This document shows, piece by piece, positions 35,690-46,149 of a stretch of DNA of 64,000 bases (positions within the stretch are counted from its first letter, which is position 1; every line of letters starts with the position of its first letter). Made by a program: the position numbers and the translations under genes. Source of the DNA: Ophioderma brevispina (lineage: Eukaryota > Echinodermata > Ophiuroidea > Amphilepidida > Ophiodermatidae); the NCBI GenBank assembly GCA_023653785.1, contig JAMKCH010022235.1:1-64000 (forward strand), read 5' to 3'. The notes beneath the pieces were generated by a model that was not told the origin of the DNA, made no database searches, and saw only the letters and a list, made by a program, of their open reading frames with translations.

Positions 35690-36200
35690 TTTATGAGGGT
35701 GTTGCCCCTCATAGATCTATACGTTCTGGTCCCGAGCCAGGCCCCAGCAACTACAGGAGGCTTTTCTGGCCCCCCCCCGGTTCGTGGGCAGTACAAGCGG
35801 TCCGCTTGGACTTTGTCATTTTTCCACCCAACAGTGTAACTATGGATCTTGGGTGATCTCGTGGTAAAGATTTTCAGGAACCGGGTCATTGTTCACGTCT
35901 TAACCGAATCGCCTCGTTGAATCGCTCACACAGACACACCATCCCTATTATATATATACGTTCTGGTCCCGAGACAGGCTCAGCACCAGGCGGGCTTTTC
36001 GGCGGGGGCAAGTACAAGCGGTCCGCTCATTGTTCACCCTACAGTGTACCAATGGGATCTAGGGTGATCTTTCCCGTCAGACACACCACCCCTATTATAT
36101 ATATACGTCTGGCCCGAACAGGCCAGCCGAACTCGGCCGGGGGTTTTTTTACCTCTGCGCAGTACATTGTTGTACCACAACCAATGTAAGTACCGAAAGC
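35690..36200 (+). repeat. Three diverged tandem copies of a 140-250 bp unit
   Basis: TATATACGTTCTGGTCCCGA or a variant starts each unit near 35708, 35945 and 36098. It is followed by CAGGC, a GGC(T)TTT(C)-type run, CAGTACAAGCGGTCCGCT and CAGTGTA.C.ATGG. Differences are mostly indels. Confidence 0.8.
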
Positions 36201-36254
36201 GTTCCTAGATCAAAATCCAAATTTCGCACACGGCACCAGTCCATTTTGAGCTCT

Positions 36255-36525
36255 CTTCAGCGGAGAGCCGCTCTCGGTAAATCACCCCTAGTGGGAAAAC
36301 GCCCGTCTGCTACATCCAAAAATGTGGCGCAAGACCCACTACCCTCTCTGCTCACAAAACCATGCCCAACGCGGCGGAAGGTATTTTTGGTTGGAAGCCA
36401 AGGCAGGCCACGGGCTGATGTTTTCCGCGGAGAGGGTAGTGATTTTGCTGCCAACATTTTTTTTAGCCAGCAGCACCGGTGTTTTCCGACTAGTGGGTGA
36501 TTTGACACGAGAGCGGCTCTACGCC
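36255..36525. repeat. Hairpin with about 130-bp arms
   Basis: AGAGCCGCTCTCGGTAAATC, CACCC.TAGTGGGAAAAC, ACTACCCTCTC and GCCC.ACGCGG on the left return in reverse complement on the right, ending GATTTGACACGAGAGCGGCTCT. The loop is near 36385. Confidence 0.85.
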
Positions 36526-36694
36526 GGAGCGAGCTTAAAAATGGAGGGGCCGTATGCGAAATTGGATTGTTGATCTGGACGCTTTCGGGTGGTTAGCGTG
36601 ACATGGGTTGTGTACAAAAATGTAGCATGAGCAGCAGAGGTAAAAAAGAGGTAAAACAAACCGGCCTGTAGCGGCTTGGGCATGGTTCGGGGAA

Positions 36695-37675
36695 CCAGAA
36701 GTATATATAAAACCAGGAGCTAGCACACATTTGTAAACACAGCTCAAGTACAAAAAGGTTTGAGTGATTAATATGCTGACAGACTGACAGGGACCCCTGA
36801 AACGGTTTTTAAGGGCCGCAAATGGTGCCTTAAGGAGAGGGGGCCAAAAACAAAGTTTGTACAGGGTCAAATTTTTAAATTGATCCAATCCTATTGAAAA
36901 AGCACACCATGTTATGTGTTACATATAAAAAAATGGAGTCAGAAAAAGGTATAGTTGTACTATGTACAATGCAAAGTTTCAGAGTTATAGGCTAAAAACA
37001 GCAAAAAGCAATAAAAGGTCAGTTTCAGTTGACAGGGTTAAAATTTAAAGTTGCTCCGATGGGATAAAAATGTGCAAATTATTGGTGCGAGTCATAGGGT
37101 TAAAATAAGGAATAGTTTTCCTGTCTAAATGACTTATGTTTCCATATCGGGGCACAGAAGGTTAATGTCCACTGCATTCAATGGGGATTAATCTTGTTAC
37201 CCCCCTACGTCTTAAGCAAGCATTTGAGACACTCCAAAACTATTTCCTTATTTAATCATATGAGCTCCACCAATATTTGCACCATTTTTTATCAAAATCG
37301 GAGCAAAGCAAATTTTAACATGTGACCCCTGTCCTGTTACAACTGAATTGACCACCTTTTTATGATTTTTGGCTGTTTTTAGCCTCTAACTCTGCAACTT
37401 TAGGCTGTACATATACCAAACTATACATTTTCTGAACCCTTATGGTTTGACACATGATATTGTATACTTTTCAACTTTGATTGGATCATTTAAAAAATTT
37501 GACCCCTGTACAATCTTGGTCTTGGCCCCTCTTTAAAAGGCACCACTTGTGTCACTTAAGAATCGCGTTTCAGGGGGTTCCTGTCAGTCTGTCAAACCTC
37601 ATTGAAAACACTCAAACCTTTGTACGTGAGATGTGTTACAAATGTGTCTACTAGCTCCCGGGCTATATATAAGAG
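36695..37675. repeat. One-kilobase foldback with about 440-bp arms
   Basis: The left arm holds AGCACACATTTGTAAACAC, AAAGGTTTGAGTG, GACAGACTGACAGG, CAAATTTTTAAATTGATCCAATC and AGTTATAGGCTAAAAACAGC. The right arm holds all of these in reverse complement and order, ending at CTATATATAAG. The centre is near 37170. No transposase is inside. Confidence 0.9.
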
Positions 37676-37679
37676 GTGT

Positions 37680-38560
37680 GATGTTGAGAGAGAAAAATAA
37701 GGGATAGGCGAAAAAGGAAAGTGGTATGGTTGGAAGAGAGAGCGAATGCCAAAGCGCGAGATTTGCTCTAGGAGGGGTTTTTTTTTAGACGCTTTACCCG
37801 CAGGAGAAAAAGAGAGAGGGGCATTTACCCACGAACCGCCTATAAAGCGGGCAAAAAACCGGATTTTGAGCCCGGGCATGGGACCATGGTTTTGCAACAA
37901 ATACGATAGGGTTGCGGTATAAGAGAGAGTCTCAAAAACACGCGTATAAAAGGCGGGGAACCATACTCGTATCGCCGATTCTGAGGCCGGGGTCTCCGGA
38001 CCATGGTTGCGAGACAAATACGGCGGAATAACACGGCCATGATGCAGGATGATTTAGGATGAACAGGCTAATGTCAGGTTCATGTACTCAGGTCCTCGTG
38101 TGAGTATGCCACTGGTACCAAGTAATCAGTGCTATCCTGTTGCATGCTGGAGTCTCCGGCGAGTAAACTGGACCCCCCACCTCGGGTGTGGAGGGGAGTC
38201 TCTGGACCCCTGTCAGAAGAAAAATAAAGATCGGCACAAAGGGTATCCCCACTATCTTGGAGCCCATCCAGAGGAAACCAAACATAGACTTGTGGACATA
38301 TTTCTTAGTATGTAGGTTGTTTGCGGATTTCTTAATGTTTGGTCAAAATTTTAGTTATACTTTTGAGGTTTGGTGACTAACCGGTCTAATCGTGTAGCCC
38401 GTGGTTTCGCGGGTTTTTGTAGGGTGCTCTTTCAGGGTTTTTTTTTAGTTTAAAAAAAGTAGGATTCACATTGCATAGCCCCTAATGATATTTTATTTTC
38501 AGGTATTGTTGACTAGCAACAGGAGGACGGATAGGGAACTCCGTTTATTATGACAAGAAG
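37680..38560. other. Unassigned sequence
   Basis: GGACCATGGTT...CAAATACG occurs twice (about 37880 and 37998). 38082-38315 is an open frame with no recognised domain. Confidence 0.35.
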
Positions 38561-39559
38561 ACTTGCCACTAGGAGGAGAGGTTTCTCAATCAATTGTAGC
38601 AATGGATATTAGCTCCGGTAGTAATGGGCGAACAAGAATCACCATCCCACTCTAAGCCCAAAATAGACGATGATAATGTTGAATCAGATACTGAAACTCC
38701 CATGAAGCCCAAACAAAAAAAGGCTAAAACGTGTAGTCCTCCGCCTAGCTGAAAGCAGGGACCGCTCAGCAGCAGCTGTGAATCGCAACCTGTGCATCAC
38801 CAAAGGTTGTGAAGAAAGAAAAAAAGGACCAAGAATATGAGGAAAACGGCGCATGTCATGCGGAAAGAAGAAAGCCAATCGCAGAAGCCCTCAGAAACAG
38901 GCACTTACAGTTCCAGGACCGATGAGGACACGTCCTCAAGCAAAAGACTAGGGAGACTTAGCCATAGCCCCAAAATGACAATATCGATGGCTAGTACTTC
39001 AAGTCAGCTCCTCACACACAGGTACAAGAGCCTCCTATTATAGCACGTGCACGTCAGATCGCTAAGTCTCCGAGTAGCGCAGGGGTGCCGAAGGCCAAGC
39101 ACCACAGGCAAGGCCGATTTCTAGTTTGAGACCGATCAGTCTCTGAGTAGACCACGTCAGACCGCGAAGTCTCCAAGTAGAGCACGTCAGACCGCAAAGT
39201 CTCGAGTAGAGCACATGCTAGTGCCCAATCACCACAGGCAAGGCCGAGGTGTAGTCATACCGCAAGGTCTCCTTGCTAGAAACACAAGCCCAAGACCGCC
39301 CAAGTAGTTAGCCGAAAAACACTAAGGCAAGTGCTAGCTCTAGTCAGGCCAAAAATGCTAGTGCTCTTAGGTCAAATTCCAGGTTTGGAAACTAACGTTT
39401 CGTTTCGCTTCCGGAGCAGTGACGAATTCAGTGACCATGGTTAGTGACCGTGATACAGTCCGGTGATAGTGCCCCAAGTGACAGTGCCCAAATTGATAGT
39501 TTGGTAAAGATGACGACTTTTCAGATCTAGTACATTTTTCTATGACTAGTTGTGCTAAT
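38561..39559 (+). other. Degenerate coding-like leader to the piggyBac remnant
   Basis: Short open pieces rich in K, R, S and P run on the plus strand. At 39045-39215 a roughly 30-bp unit, GCACGTCAGACCGCAAAGTC and TCCGAGTAGA, repeats about four times and would code a basic R/K/S-rich repeat. Near 39570 an acidic run, SDDYDEEEDD with small frame changes, precedes the transposase. PiggyBac proteins often have an acidic disordered N-terminus, so this may be its 5' part. Confidence 0.4.
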
Positions 39560-41640
39560 GACCAGGCACTAGCTTCAGATGATTATGATGAAGAGAAGAT
39601 GACGCGCCGCCGCACGCCCTCCTAGGACAGCCGGCGGCACTTCCCCGTGGCAGGGGGCCCCACGACAGGGGATCGTGTGCTAAGGATTTTTATTTGGTAG
39701 CAAATTTTTGCAAACAGCTCTGCTTAGATCTGTTGATAGAAGCAAACGTACACAACTGTTTAAAGGGAAAAAATTGCTAACAATTCTTAACAATTGCATA
39801 GCAAATGGCCAGAAAAAAAATGTGTCAAACTGCTATATAAACAAGCTATCGGGGAGCCCTGCCCACGACCCAAAAAAAAAGAAGGTATTGGTTGAACCAG
39901 ACTAAGATTAATGACCCGGGCGAGGCCCCTCCAAATCTAAACGGCCACTATCCACAAGTCAAGACGGTTGTGGATCGCGAAATATGAACAAAATCCCTAC
40001 TCATGAGCTCAAAAACCAAACGAACCCTAGGTCCGCTTTCAAAGACACGCAGAATGACTGCACTTAAATATTTCTACAAATTCTTTCCGGTCATTCTTTC
40101 ACTTTGATCAGCCAGTTCACAAATGAAGTAATCAGTGAAGCTAACGGAGATCGTGATAAAGATGAAACGCTATATATCAAAGAAAAACAGGACACGCAGA
40201 GATTAAAGCTTGGTTCGGCATACTCATGATCATGGGGCTAATAAAGCTTAGAAATATTGTGACTATTGGTCCAGGCACCGGCCTTCAGAATGAATGATAT
40301 GTAGAACAATGAAGAGGAAACGTTTTGAGCAAATATCCAGTTGGCTAAGATGTTTGCTATCTATTGCAGATGACTGGAATACGAGTTTGCCCGAGGCCAC
40401 AGGCCAAGAAAGAAAAAAAGGAAAAAAAAGTACGATCAAATGCGTGCACTGCCATATTGGCCCCGTTAATAAAATTGGTGTGGGAAAACCGTCCTAGAAA
40501 ATTGCCGCAAAACAATACAATTGCGCGAGAGAAATGGCAATAGATGAGCCATGATACGGTTAAGGGTTTCAAAGCAGGGGTTCACAAGTTTTTTATGCCA
40601 CTCAAGCCCACCAAAAGCCGGATTCAAAATATAGCCTGCAGAGTCTGCTCCGGGTAAATATGCAATTTCCGACCCATCTTACAAAAAAGCTTCCGGACAA
40701 AGTTATGAGAACACTACTAAGAGGGGTGCGGGTAGCGAGCATCATTACAATGTGGCACCATATCTTTACGGATAGATCTGATACCTCCGCGCATTGGCAA
40801 CGATTCTCTCAACAAGGAAAACATACCTACGGGTGGCATCAAGTGGGCTTCGAAAGGGTTGCCTGCAAAGCCCTTAAAAATATGAAAAAAGCCCCAAATC
40901 GTTCCGCCTAGCCAAAGATGAGGAGAGGGAGACATTCTACTTAGGCCAGAACAGCAATCTGACCTTTACAGTATGAAAGGACAGTAGCATCTTTACAGTC
41001 CTATCCTCCTTCTACCATGCTTTCCATGACGCCGCACAAACAATCAAAAAACTTTAGTATAGATGGCGTAGAACCTAGAGGAACCATGAAATCAAGCCCC
41101 ACCACCTGTCTGGGGATACACCGGAAAACCTAGCGGCGTGTCGACAGAAGTGATCAATTACGTTCATATCATTCGCTAGCATGAAGAATCGAAATGGTGG
41201 ACGAGAATTTTATTTTCTGGTGACATGAGCCGCGTAAAACGCCTGGATTATGCTGGAAGTTTGGCAGCCAGTGCTGTTGATCATTCTAATTCGACGATCC
41301 CAGACCCGTTCAGCACAGCAAAAGTAAAAAGGTAAACGCCCTTCGCCATTCAAATTCACTAGTAAATAGCCATGGGACTGATAGGCGGGGTTCACTACAG
41401 GGTACAAATTTCAATAGCGGGACCCAACATCCTGGGACCTGTAGATCAAGGCACGTTCGTCAAGATTGGTGAAGAAGAAAAGCAGATAATAAGTCTAACA
41501 GCTGCAAATACTGCCTAGACCAAGGACATCTGGTTGAGGTGTGACTGCGATTTCTTCAAGTTTGAGTGTGAAGCGTGTGTGGAGTTAGACCTGTGCCAAA
41601 AAGGGCCTGCTTCATCATGTAAGAGCCTACGCATTTTAAA
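39560..41640 (+). pseudogene. piggyBac-family transposase, disrupted by many indels
   Basis: Motifs in N-to-C order, each in a local frame: ALKYFYKFFP (40060), AWFGILMIMGLIKL (40208), KRKRFEQI (40310), AIDEAMIR (40537, one base short), KAGFKI and SAPGKYAISD (about 40600-40680), HIFTDR..TSA (40759), GVDRSDQLRSYHSLA (41137), REFYFLV (41201), NAWIMLEVW (41238), and a Cys-rich tail CKYCLDQGH...C.C...C..C (41500-41620). PiggyBac transposases have ..FLGI.I.MG..KLP, SR.RF..I, the first catalytic Asp in A.DE.M, the second in H..FTD.FYTS, the third in GVD..DQ, W...F.YLID.A..NA, and a C-terminal zinc-binding domain. At least ten frame breaks are present, mainly single-base. Confidence 0.85.
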
Positions 41641-42234
41641 TCATCAAAACCATAAAAAATTCTCGAAATCGGCGACCTAAAAATCCTAACACAAGTTAAA
41701 AGAAAACGCTATTTTTCTTTTTTCTTGTTTGATTTATTTGGTTTGGTTTTCTTTGGACATTAATGTATCATCACCAACATGGAGTAGACGAAATTGACCT
41801 TAGAGTTAGAAGATGTGATGATCTAATCGCCACGTACTGACCTTTTATTTTCAGAGGTAATTTCATTCATTTCCGTGTTCTTTAGAGAGACCGAGAACCC
41901 TGGTTCTCATTTCTAGCAGCCTTTGGTTGTTACTTCGAACCCCTGCTCAAATTTAGTTAAATTATTGCATTCAAAAGTAGGCCGCAAAATTACTCTACTA
42001 AATCAAAATATAGATTGGGCTTTCAGATCTCCTCTTTGCGACAGGGAAGACGCAACATGAGAACGGGTTCTACCAGGCTTGAGGCAAGGTTTTCTACAGG
42101 GGATGGCTTACCGGGAGGGTTGTGATGGATACCGGGTCGGTCTTTGATGACGCCCAAGATTGGGCCGAGGTTGCACCGAACTTTGATATATTGCGCCATA
42201 TGTTATAAAAGTTAGTGTTTCATCCAAAAGTAGC

Positions 42235-42905
42235 TAAAAATATAGTGAAACCACATTATCCGTAAATGGATAGAGACATTAGGAAAATTCTAAGGTTGTG
42301 TTTGGTTTTCTATGCACCTTTTGCACGGCACGAAACAATGTGGCTTATCTGATCCTTTTTTTGGAAACTTTTTGGAACTTCTTGTTTGTTTAGGACCTTT
42401 CTCATGATCAGTAAGCCACAAGCACAAAGTCACTCAAGAAACAAGAAAGAAAAGTTAAAGCAATAAGTAAACTCATAATAACAAAACGAAACTACAGCAC
42501 ACTGTTTTGGGACATAACTTTTTTCAACTTTATTCTGTTAAAAAAAACACAAAAAAAACCTATAGTGAACACTCCATTCCCCAGGAAGAGACACTAAGAT
42601 TGTGGTTTGTTTAAAAGTGAACACATTATCCGTAAACGGATAAGATAAAAGTTAGGAAAACATTTTAGAGGTCTACAGTTTGTATTTCATGTGCACATTG
42701 GGCACTGGACGCAAAACAATGTGGTTTCTGATCCTTTTTCGGAACTTTGTTTAGAATTTTTCTCATGATCAGGAAACCACCAGTACAAATTTACTCAAGA
42801 AAAAAGAAAGTAAAGCAATGCAAGCAAAATCAGTAAAAACAAATGAAACCCTACCACGCAGATGTTTTGACAATAACTCATTTTGGAAAACTTTTTTCAT
42901 GACAA
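42235..42905 (+). repeat. Tandem duplication, roughly 380-bp unit
   Basis: AGTGAAACCACATTATCCGT with AAATGGATA, AACAATGTGG, CTGATCCTTTTT, TTCTCATGATCAG.AA.CCAC and ACTCAAGAAA.AAGAAAG occurs from 42240 and again from 42625. A third truncated phase may follow at 42880. Confidence 0.85.
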
Positions 42906-43029
42906 CCATTTTCCCGGATCAGGACATGCGTATCATTCACTAAGGCCGTTGTTTAAACCAAAATGGAGCGGGAGGAAATACATTCATGAATTTTTAGTAG
43001 GCGATTTGCCTCGTTCTATGTTAGGGCAT

Positions 43030-43330
43030 CTGTTTTGGTCGCTATAGGCCTTGTCTATTCTTTCCCTGCAGTGGGCCGCCTACGTTAGAGAATGCAAAAA
43101 GAGATGCCAAAATGGAGGGGAAAACGATTCATGAATGTTTTAGTCGCAATTGCCTTTATCCGTGATAGGGCATGTGTTTTGTTCCTATAGGCCTTGTTAA
43201 TACTTTCACCTGCCGTGGCCCGGCCTACGTTAGCGAATGCAAATCGAGAAGCAAAAACTGAGGGGAAAAGATTGAGAAATGTTTTAGCCGCATTGCATTT
43301 TACATGTAGGCACTTGCATTTTCATTAAAA
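43030..43330 (+). repeat. Two to three copies of a 150-bp block repeat
   Basis: CTATAGGCCTTGT, CCTGC.GTGG, CCGCCTACGTTAG.GAATGC, AAATGGAGGGGAAAA.GATT and ATGTTTTAG.CGCA repeat at about 43045 and 43182. The same CTACGTTA motif block lies at 35.3-35.6 kb, linking the two sides of the piggyBac remnant. Confidence 0.75.
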
Positions 43331-43859
43331 ACTATTCCGGAAACATGCAGAAAGAAAGGAAAGATGCGGGTGAAACATTCATCAAGCTTTTCCCCTCAAT
43401 TTTGGCATCGTGAATTTGCATTTTTTTTTAGCTACAAGGGTTTGGGCAGCGTTGTTTTTTTTCTTTCAAAGTTTCGGCCGTATGCGGTAACACGCAGACA
43501 CGATGGCAACTGCATCCGTAATCTGCGCGTGCAAGCGGGGCGCGGAGCGAGGACACTAGATGCGGGCCTTAAAGGAGTCCATAGAACGCGGCACCTCCTC
43601 CACAAACTGTTCTGGGTTCCGTGCCGAGAGGCGCGGCTGGGGCTGACGTCCGGGGGTGAGGCTAGAGAACCAGCGAAAATTGCGGCAGCGTTCTGACCGG
43701 TAAATCTGGTCTGGAAAGCTCTGGGACGGTGGTGAAGGTAGGGTGCCGCCCGAATGGTTCCGAGGCGCTCAGGCTTGAAAAAGCGCTCCTGGCGTGAGCC
43801 GGCGCGGCCTGTTCGCCGCAAGAGGAACCGACACCTAACATTATCAATGTCTTTATGAC

Positions 43860-44160
43860 GCGACCAGAATCGAGCGATATCACCCGCTGAATTTAAGCGG
43901 AAGAAAAGAAACTAACCAGGGGATTCTCTCAGTAGCGGCGAGTGTGAAGCGGGAAAAGCCCAGCGCTGAATCCCCAGGTGAGGGAAGAAATGTAAGCGTA
44001 AGAGCCAGCTTACTTAATGAGGACAGGAAATTGGGCCGTATGGAAAGTTAACGGTACCTGAGGAAGATATACCTTTGTCCGTAGTATTGGCTTTCAGAGT
44101 GGGTTGTGATGAATGCAGTCCTAATATGGGTGGTAAAAAATCCATCTAAGGCTTAAATAC
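43860..44160 (+). rRNA. 28S rRNA 5' fragment (degenerate)
   Basis: CACCCGCTGAATTTAAG, GAAAAGAAACTAACCAGG, TCTCAGTAGCGGCGAG, AGCCCAGCGCTGAATCCCC, GAATGCAGTC, TGGGTGGTAAA and CCATCTAAGGCTTAAATAC occur in the right order over about 300 bases, as at the start of eukaryotic large-subunit rRNA. The conserved CATATTACTAA after TTTAAG is missing and several one-base insertions are present. The GC-rich 43500-43859 stretch could be ITS2, but no 5.8S was found. Homology stops abruptly at 44160. It is a pseudogene fragment or a badly read rDNA piece. Confidence 0.85.
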
Positions 44161-44494
44161 AAGACAAGCCAATGCTCCTCTGAAACAGGAATTGACGGAA
44201 GCCGGCGTGATGAAGTGTAACCATGGACTAAATTAACCCAAGTACTGTTGCCAAACAGAATTGCAGCGGGACCGGGAAAGGACATGAGCATACGTAACGC
44301 CGGTGATCGCCTCTTACCAGTTAGATTTGGGAACTGGGGGCTAAACCCACAACGGTTTTTCAAACTAAAATATGATCTACGGGTAGTTACGGGGGAAAGT
44401 AGGAGTGAGTACCCTAGTTGCAGGCTAGGGAAAACTTCCTAGGACTACCACTTTGCAGTTTGCTCGTAGTTGCAGATGTGAAGCAAAGACACTC

Positions 44495-44845
44495 ATTTGA
44501 AACCCGAGCAAAAAGGCGATCCTCGGAACCACGTTGCTAATAGCAGAGCCACCATGCGGCGCCGTTCGTTCGGGGCCCCGCATGATTACCAGGCGCGACG
44601 TGATTCACCGATAGTGTTATGATCAGGGCGAAATGCTGGTGGGGGGTATTGGCTATGAATTAAGGACTGGACACCACCTATAACTCACTTTGAAACACAA
44701 GAGCAAGAGGGATCCTCGGAACCCCGTTTGCTAATCTCAGATCCACCATGCTTCGCCGTTCGTCGGGGCACCGGATGGTTACGGGCGACCGTGATTGACC
44801 GATCGTGTTCTGATCAGGGCGAAATGCTGGAGGGGTCTTGAGGCT
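44495..44845 (+). repeat. Two tandem copies of a 195-bp GC-rich unit
   Basis: GATCCTCGGAACC.CGTTTGCTAAT, CC.CCATGC..CGCCGTTCG and TGATCAGGGCGAAATGCTGG appear at about 44518-44640 and 44712-44832. The location 340 bases after the 28S fragment suggests intergenic-spacer-type repeat, but this is not established. Confidence 0.7.
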
Positions 44846-45184
44846 TTGACCTCATTTCTGGGTTTTCCCCCCCTTGCAATCCCTGAGAAGTAATGGTGGT
44901 ACTAATGCAATGATTATCCTAGTGACATAGTATCAATTGGGCTTCTGTTGCATTGAACCCGGTGCCTCATGAAACGCCAAGGTATTGGTTGTAGACTAGC
45001 GGGTGGAAATGAGGATGCTACCGTTTTGATCGCACGATTTTATATACTGTTTGATCGCACGATTTTTATTACTAACTATCTACTCACTAGCTTAACCGTT
45101 AGACGAGCTTCCGCCTGCGTTGTTGGGCGAGGATATACCGCATCACCGCTTACACGGTAAGTGTTTAGGCTTTTAAAAGTAGGA

Positions 45185-45365
45185 ATGCGGGTCTTTATGG
45201 ACGGTAGGAGTTAGCGGGTCCTTCTTGCAAAGATCGGGTCTTTATGGCCAGCAGGGCTTAGTTTTAGTTGGTAGGTTTAGGGTGAAGGGTCTTGATGGCC
45301 TGCAGGGATTTTGCAGGTCTTATTGCAAGACCTGGGTCTTTATGGCGTGCAGGGCTTAGTTAGTA
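45185..45365 (+). repeat. Tandem repeat of about 55 bp
   Basis: GGGTCTTTATGGC with GCAGGGCTTAGTT and a GGTCTTATTGCAAGACC variant recurs about four times with drift. Confidence 0.7.
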
Positions 45366-45454
45366 GTCGTGGTGATGCGGTTGGTATTTCTGGGGTTGTT
45401 TATCCTCCGCCGGTGAGTAACGAGGAGTTTCTTCCCCTCATGGTAAAAAAGAAT

Positions 45455-45712
45455 AAAAGTTTTACTTGCCGTGGCCCTGCCAAGTTTATTTCTTTAAAAA
45501 AAAATACAAGTCAAGCCTGCCGGGGCCCGCCACGTCGTTGTGATAATTAAAAAAAGCGAACAAACTGGCCAAAATTGAGGGTATTCTTTGCTAAAAATGG
45601 ACCGCTAAGCATAGGCCGTAAGGCTTGGCAAAGAATACCCTCAAGGTTTTGGCCGGTTTGTTTTGCTTTTTATCACAACGACGGCAGGGCCACGGCAGGA
45701 GGACTTGTTATT
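45455..45712. repeat. Hairpin with about 110-bp arms
   Basis: GTGGCCCTGCC, CGTCGTTGTGATAA, AAAAAGC.AACAAACTGGCC and TTGAGGGTATTCTTTGC on the left are matched in reverse complement on the right, with a loop near 45600. Confidence 0.85.
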
Positions 45713-45844
45713 TTTTTTAAGGCAGGGACACGGTAGGTTGAACTTTGAAAAAAGGAAGCAAATTGGGTTCATGCCAAAATGTTTTGTAGGATGAATTGAA
45801 TTGCTTCATTGTTTTGCAATACTAGACGGTAAAAGGCCCAAACT

Positions 45845-46135
45845 GCAATGAAAAGCAACGCGTCAGTTTCCCGGAGACGTCCCAGTGCAACGAGGAGGAG
45901 GAAACATCGCGTCATTTTCCCGGCAGACGTCCAGATGCAACGAGGAAATCGCGTCATTTCCGAAAAGACGTCCCAGATGCAACGAGGAAGGAACATCGCC
46001 GTCATTCTCCGGGACGAAGTCCCAGATGCAAAATGAGGTGCAATGAGAGTCATTGCGCGACCAAAAATAGTTCTTGACGGCAGAGATGCAACGAGAAGAA
46101 CATTTGCCGACCGGGTACCACCGTTTTCGTTGCCT
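45845..46135 (+). repeat. Satellite array S, right copy
   Basis: Five or six units of CCCAGATGCAACGAGGAACA, TCGCGTCATTTTCCCGG and AGACGTCC lie in the same orientation as at 34540-35060. The last units also shift to GCAATGAGAGTCATTGCGCG. CCGACCGGGT follows the array at 46111 and precedes the left array at 34475. Confidence 0.9.
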
Positions 46136-46149
46136 CTCAATGCGTCTGG

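Noticed and set aside
43364..43696. 110-codon plus frame and overlapping minus frame of 129 codons
   Set aside because: GC-rich sequence upstream of the 28S fragment, open on both strands; more likely spacer than protein.
44186..44290. 18S rRNA homology from GGAATTGACGGAAG
   Set aside because: A short match to the conserved 18S word, with only weak similarity around it; not enough to call.
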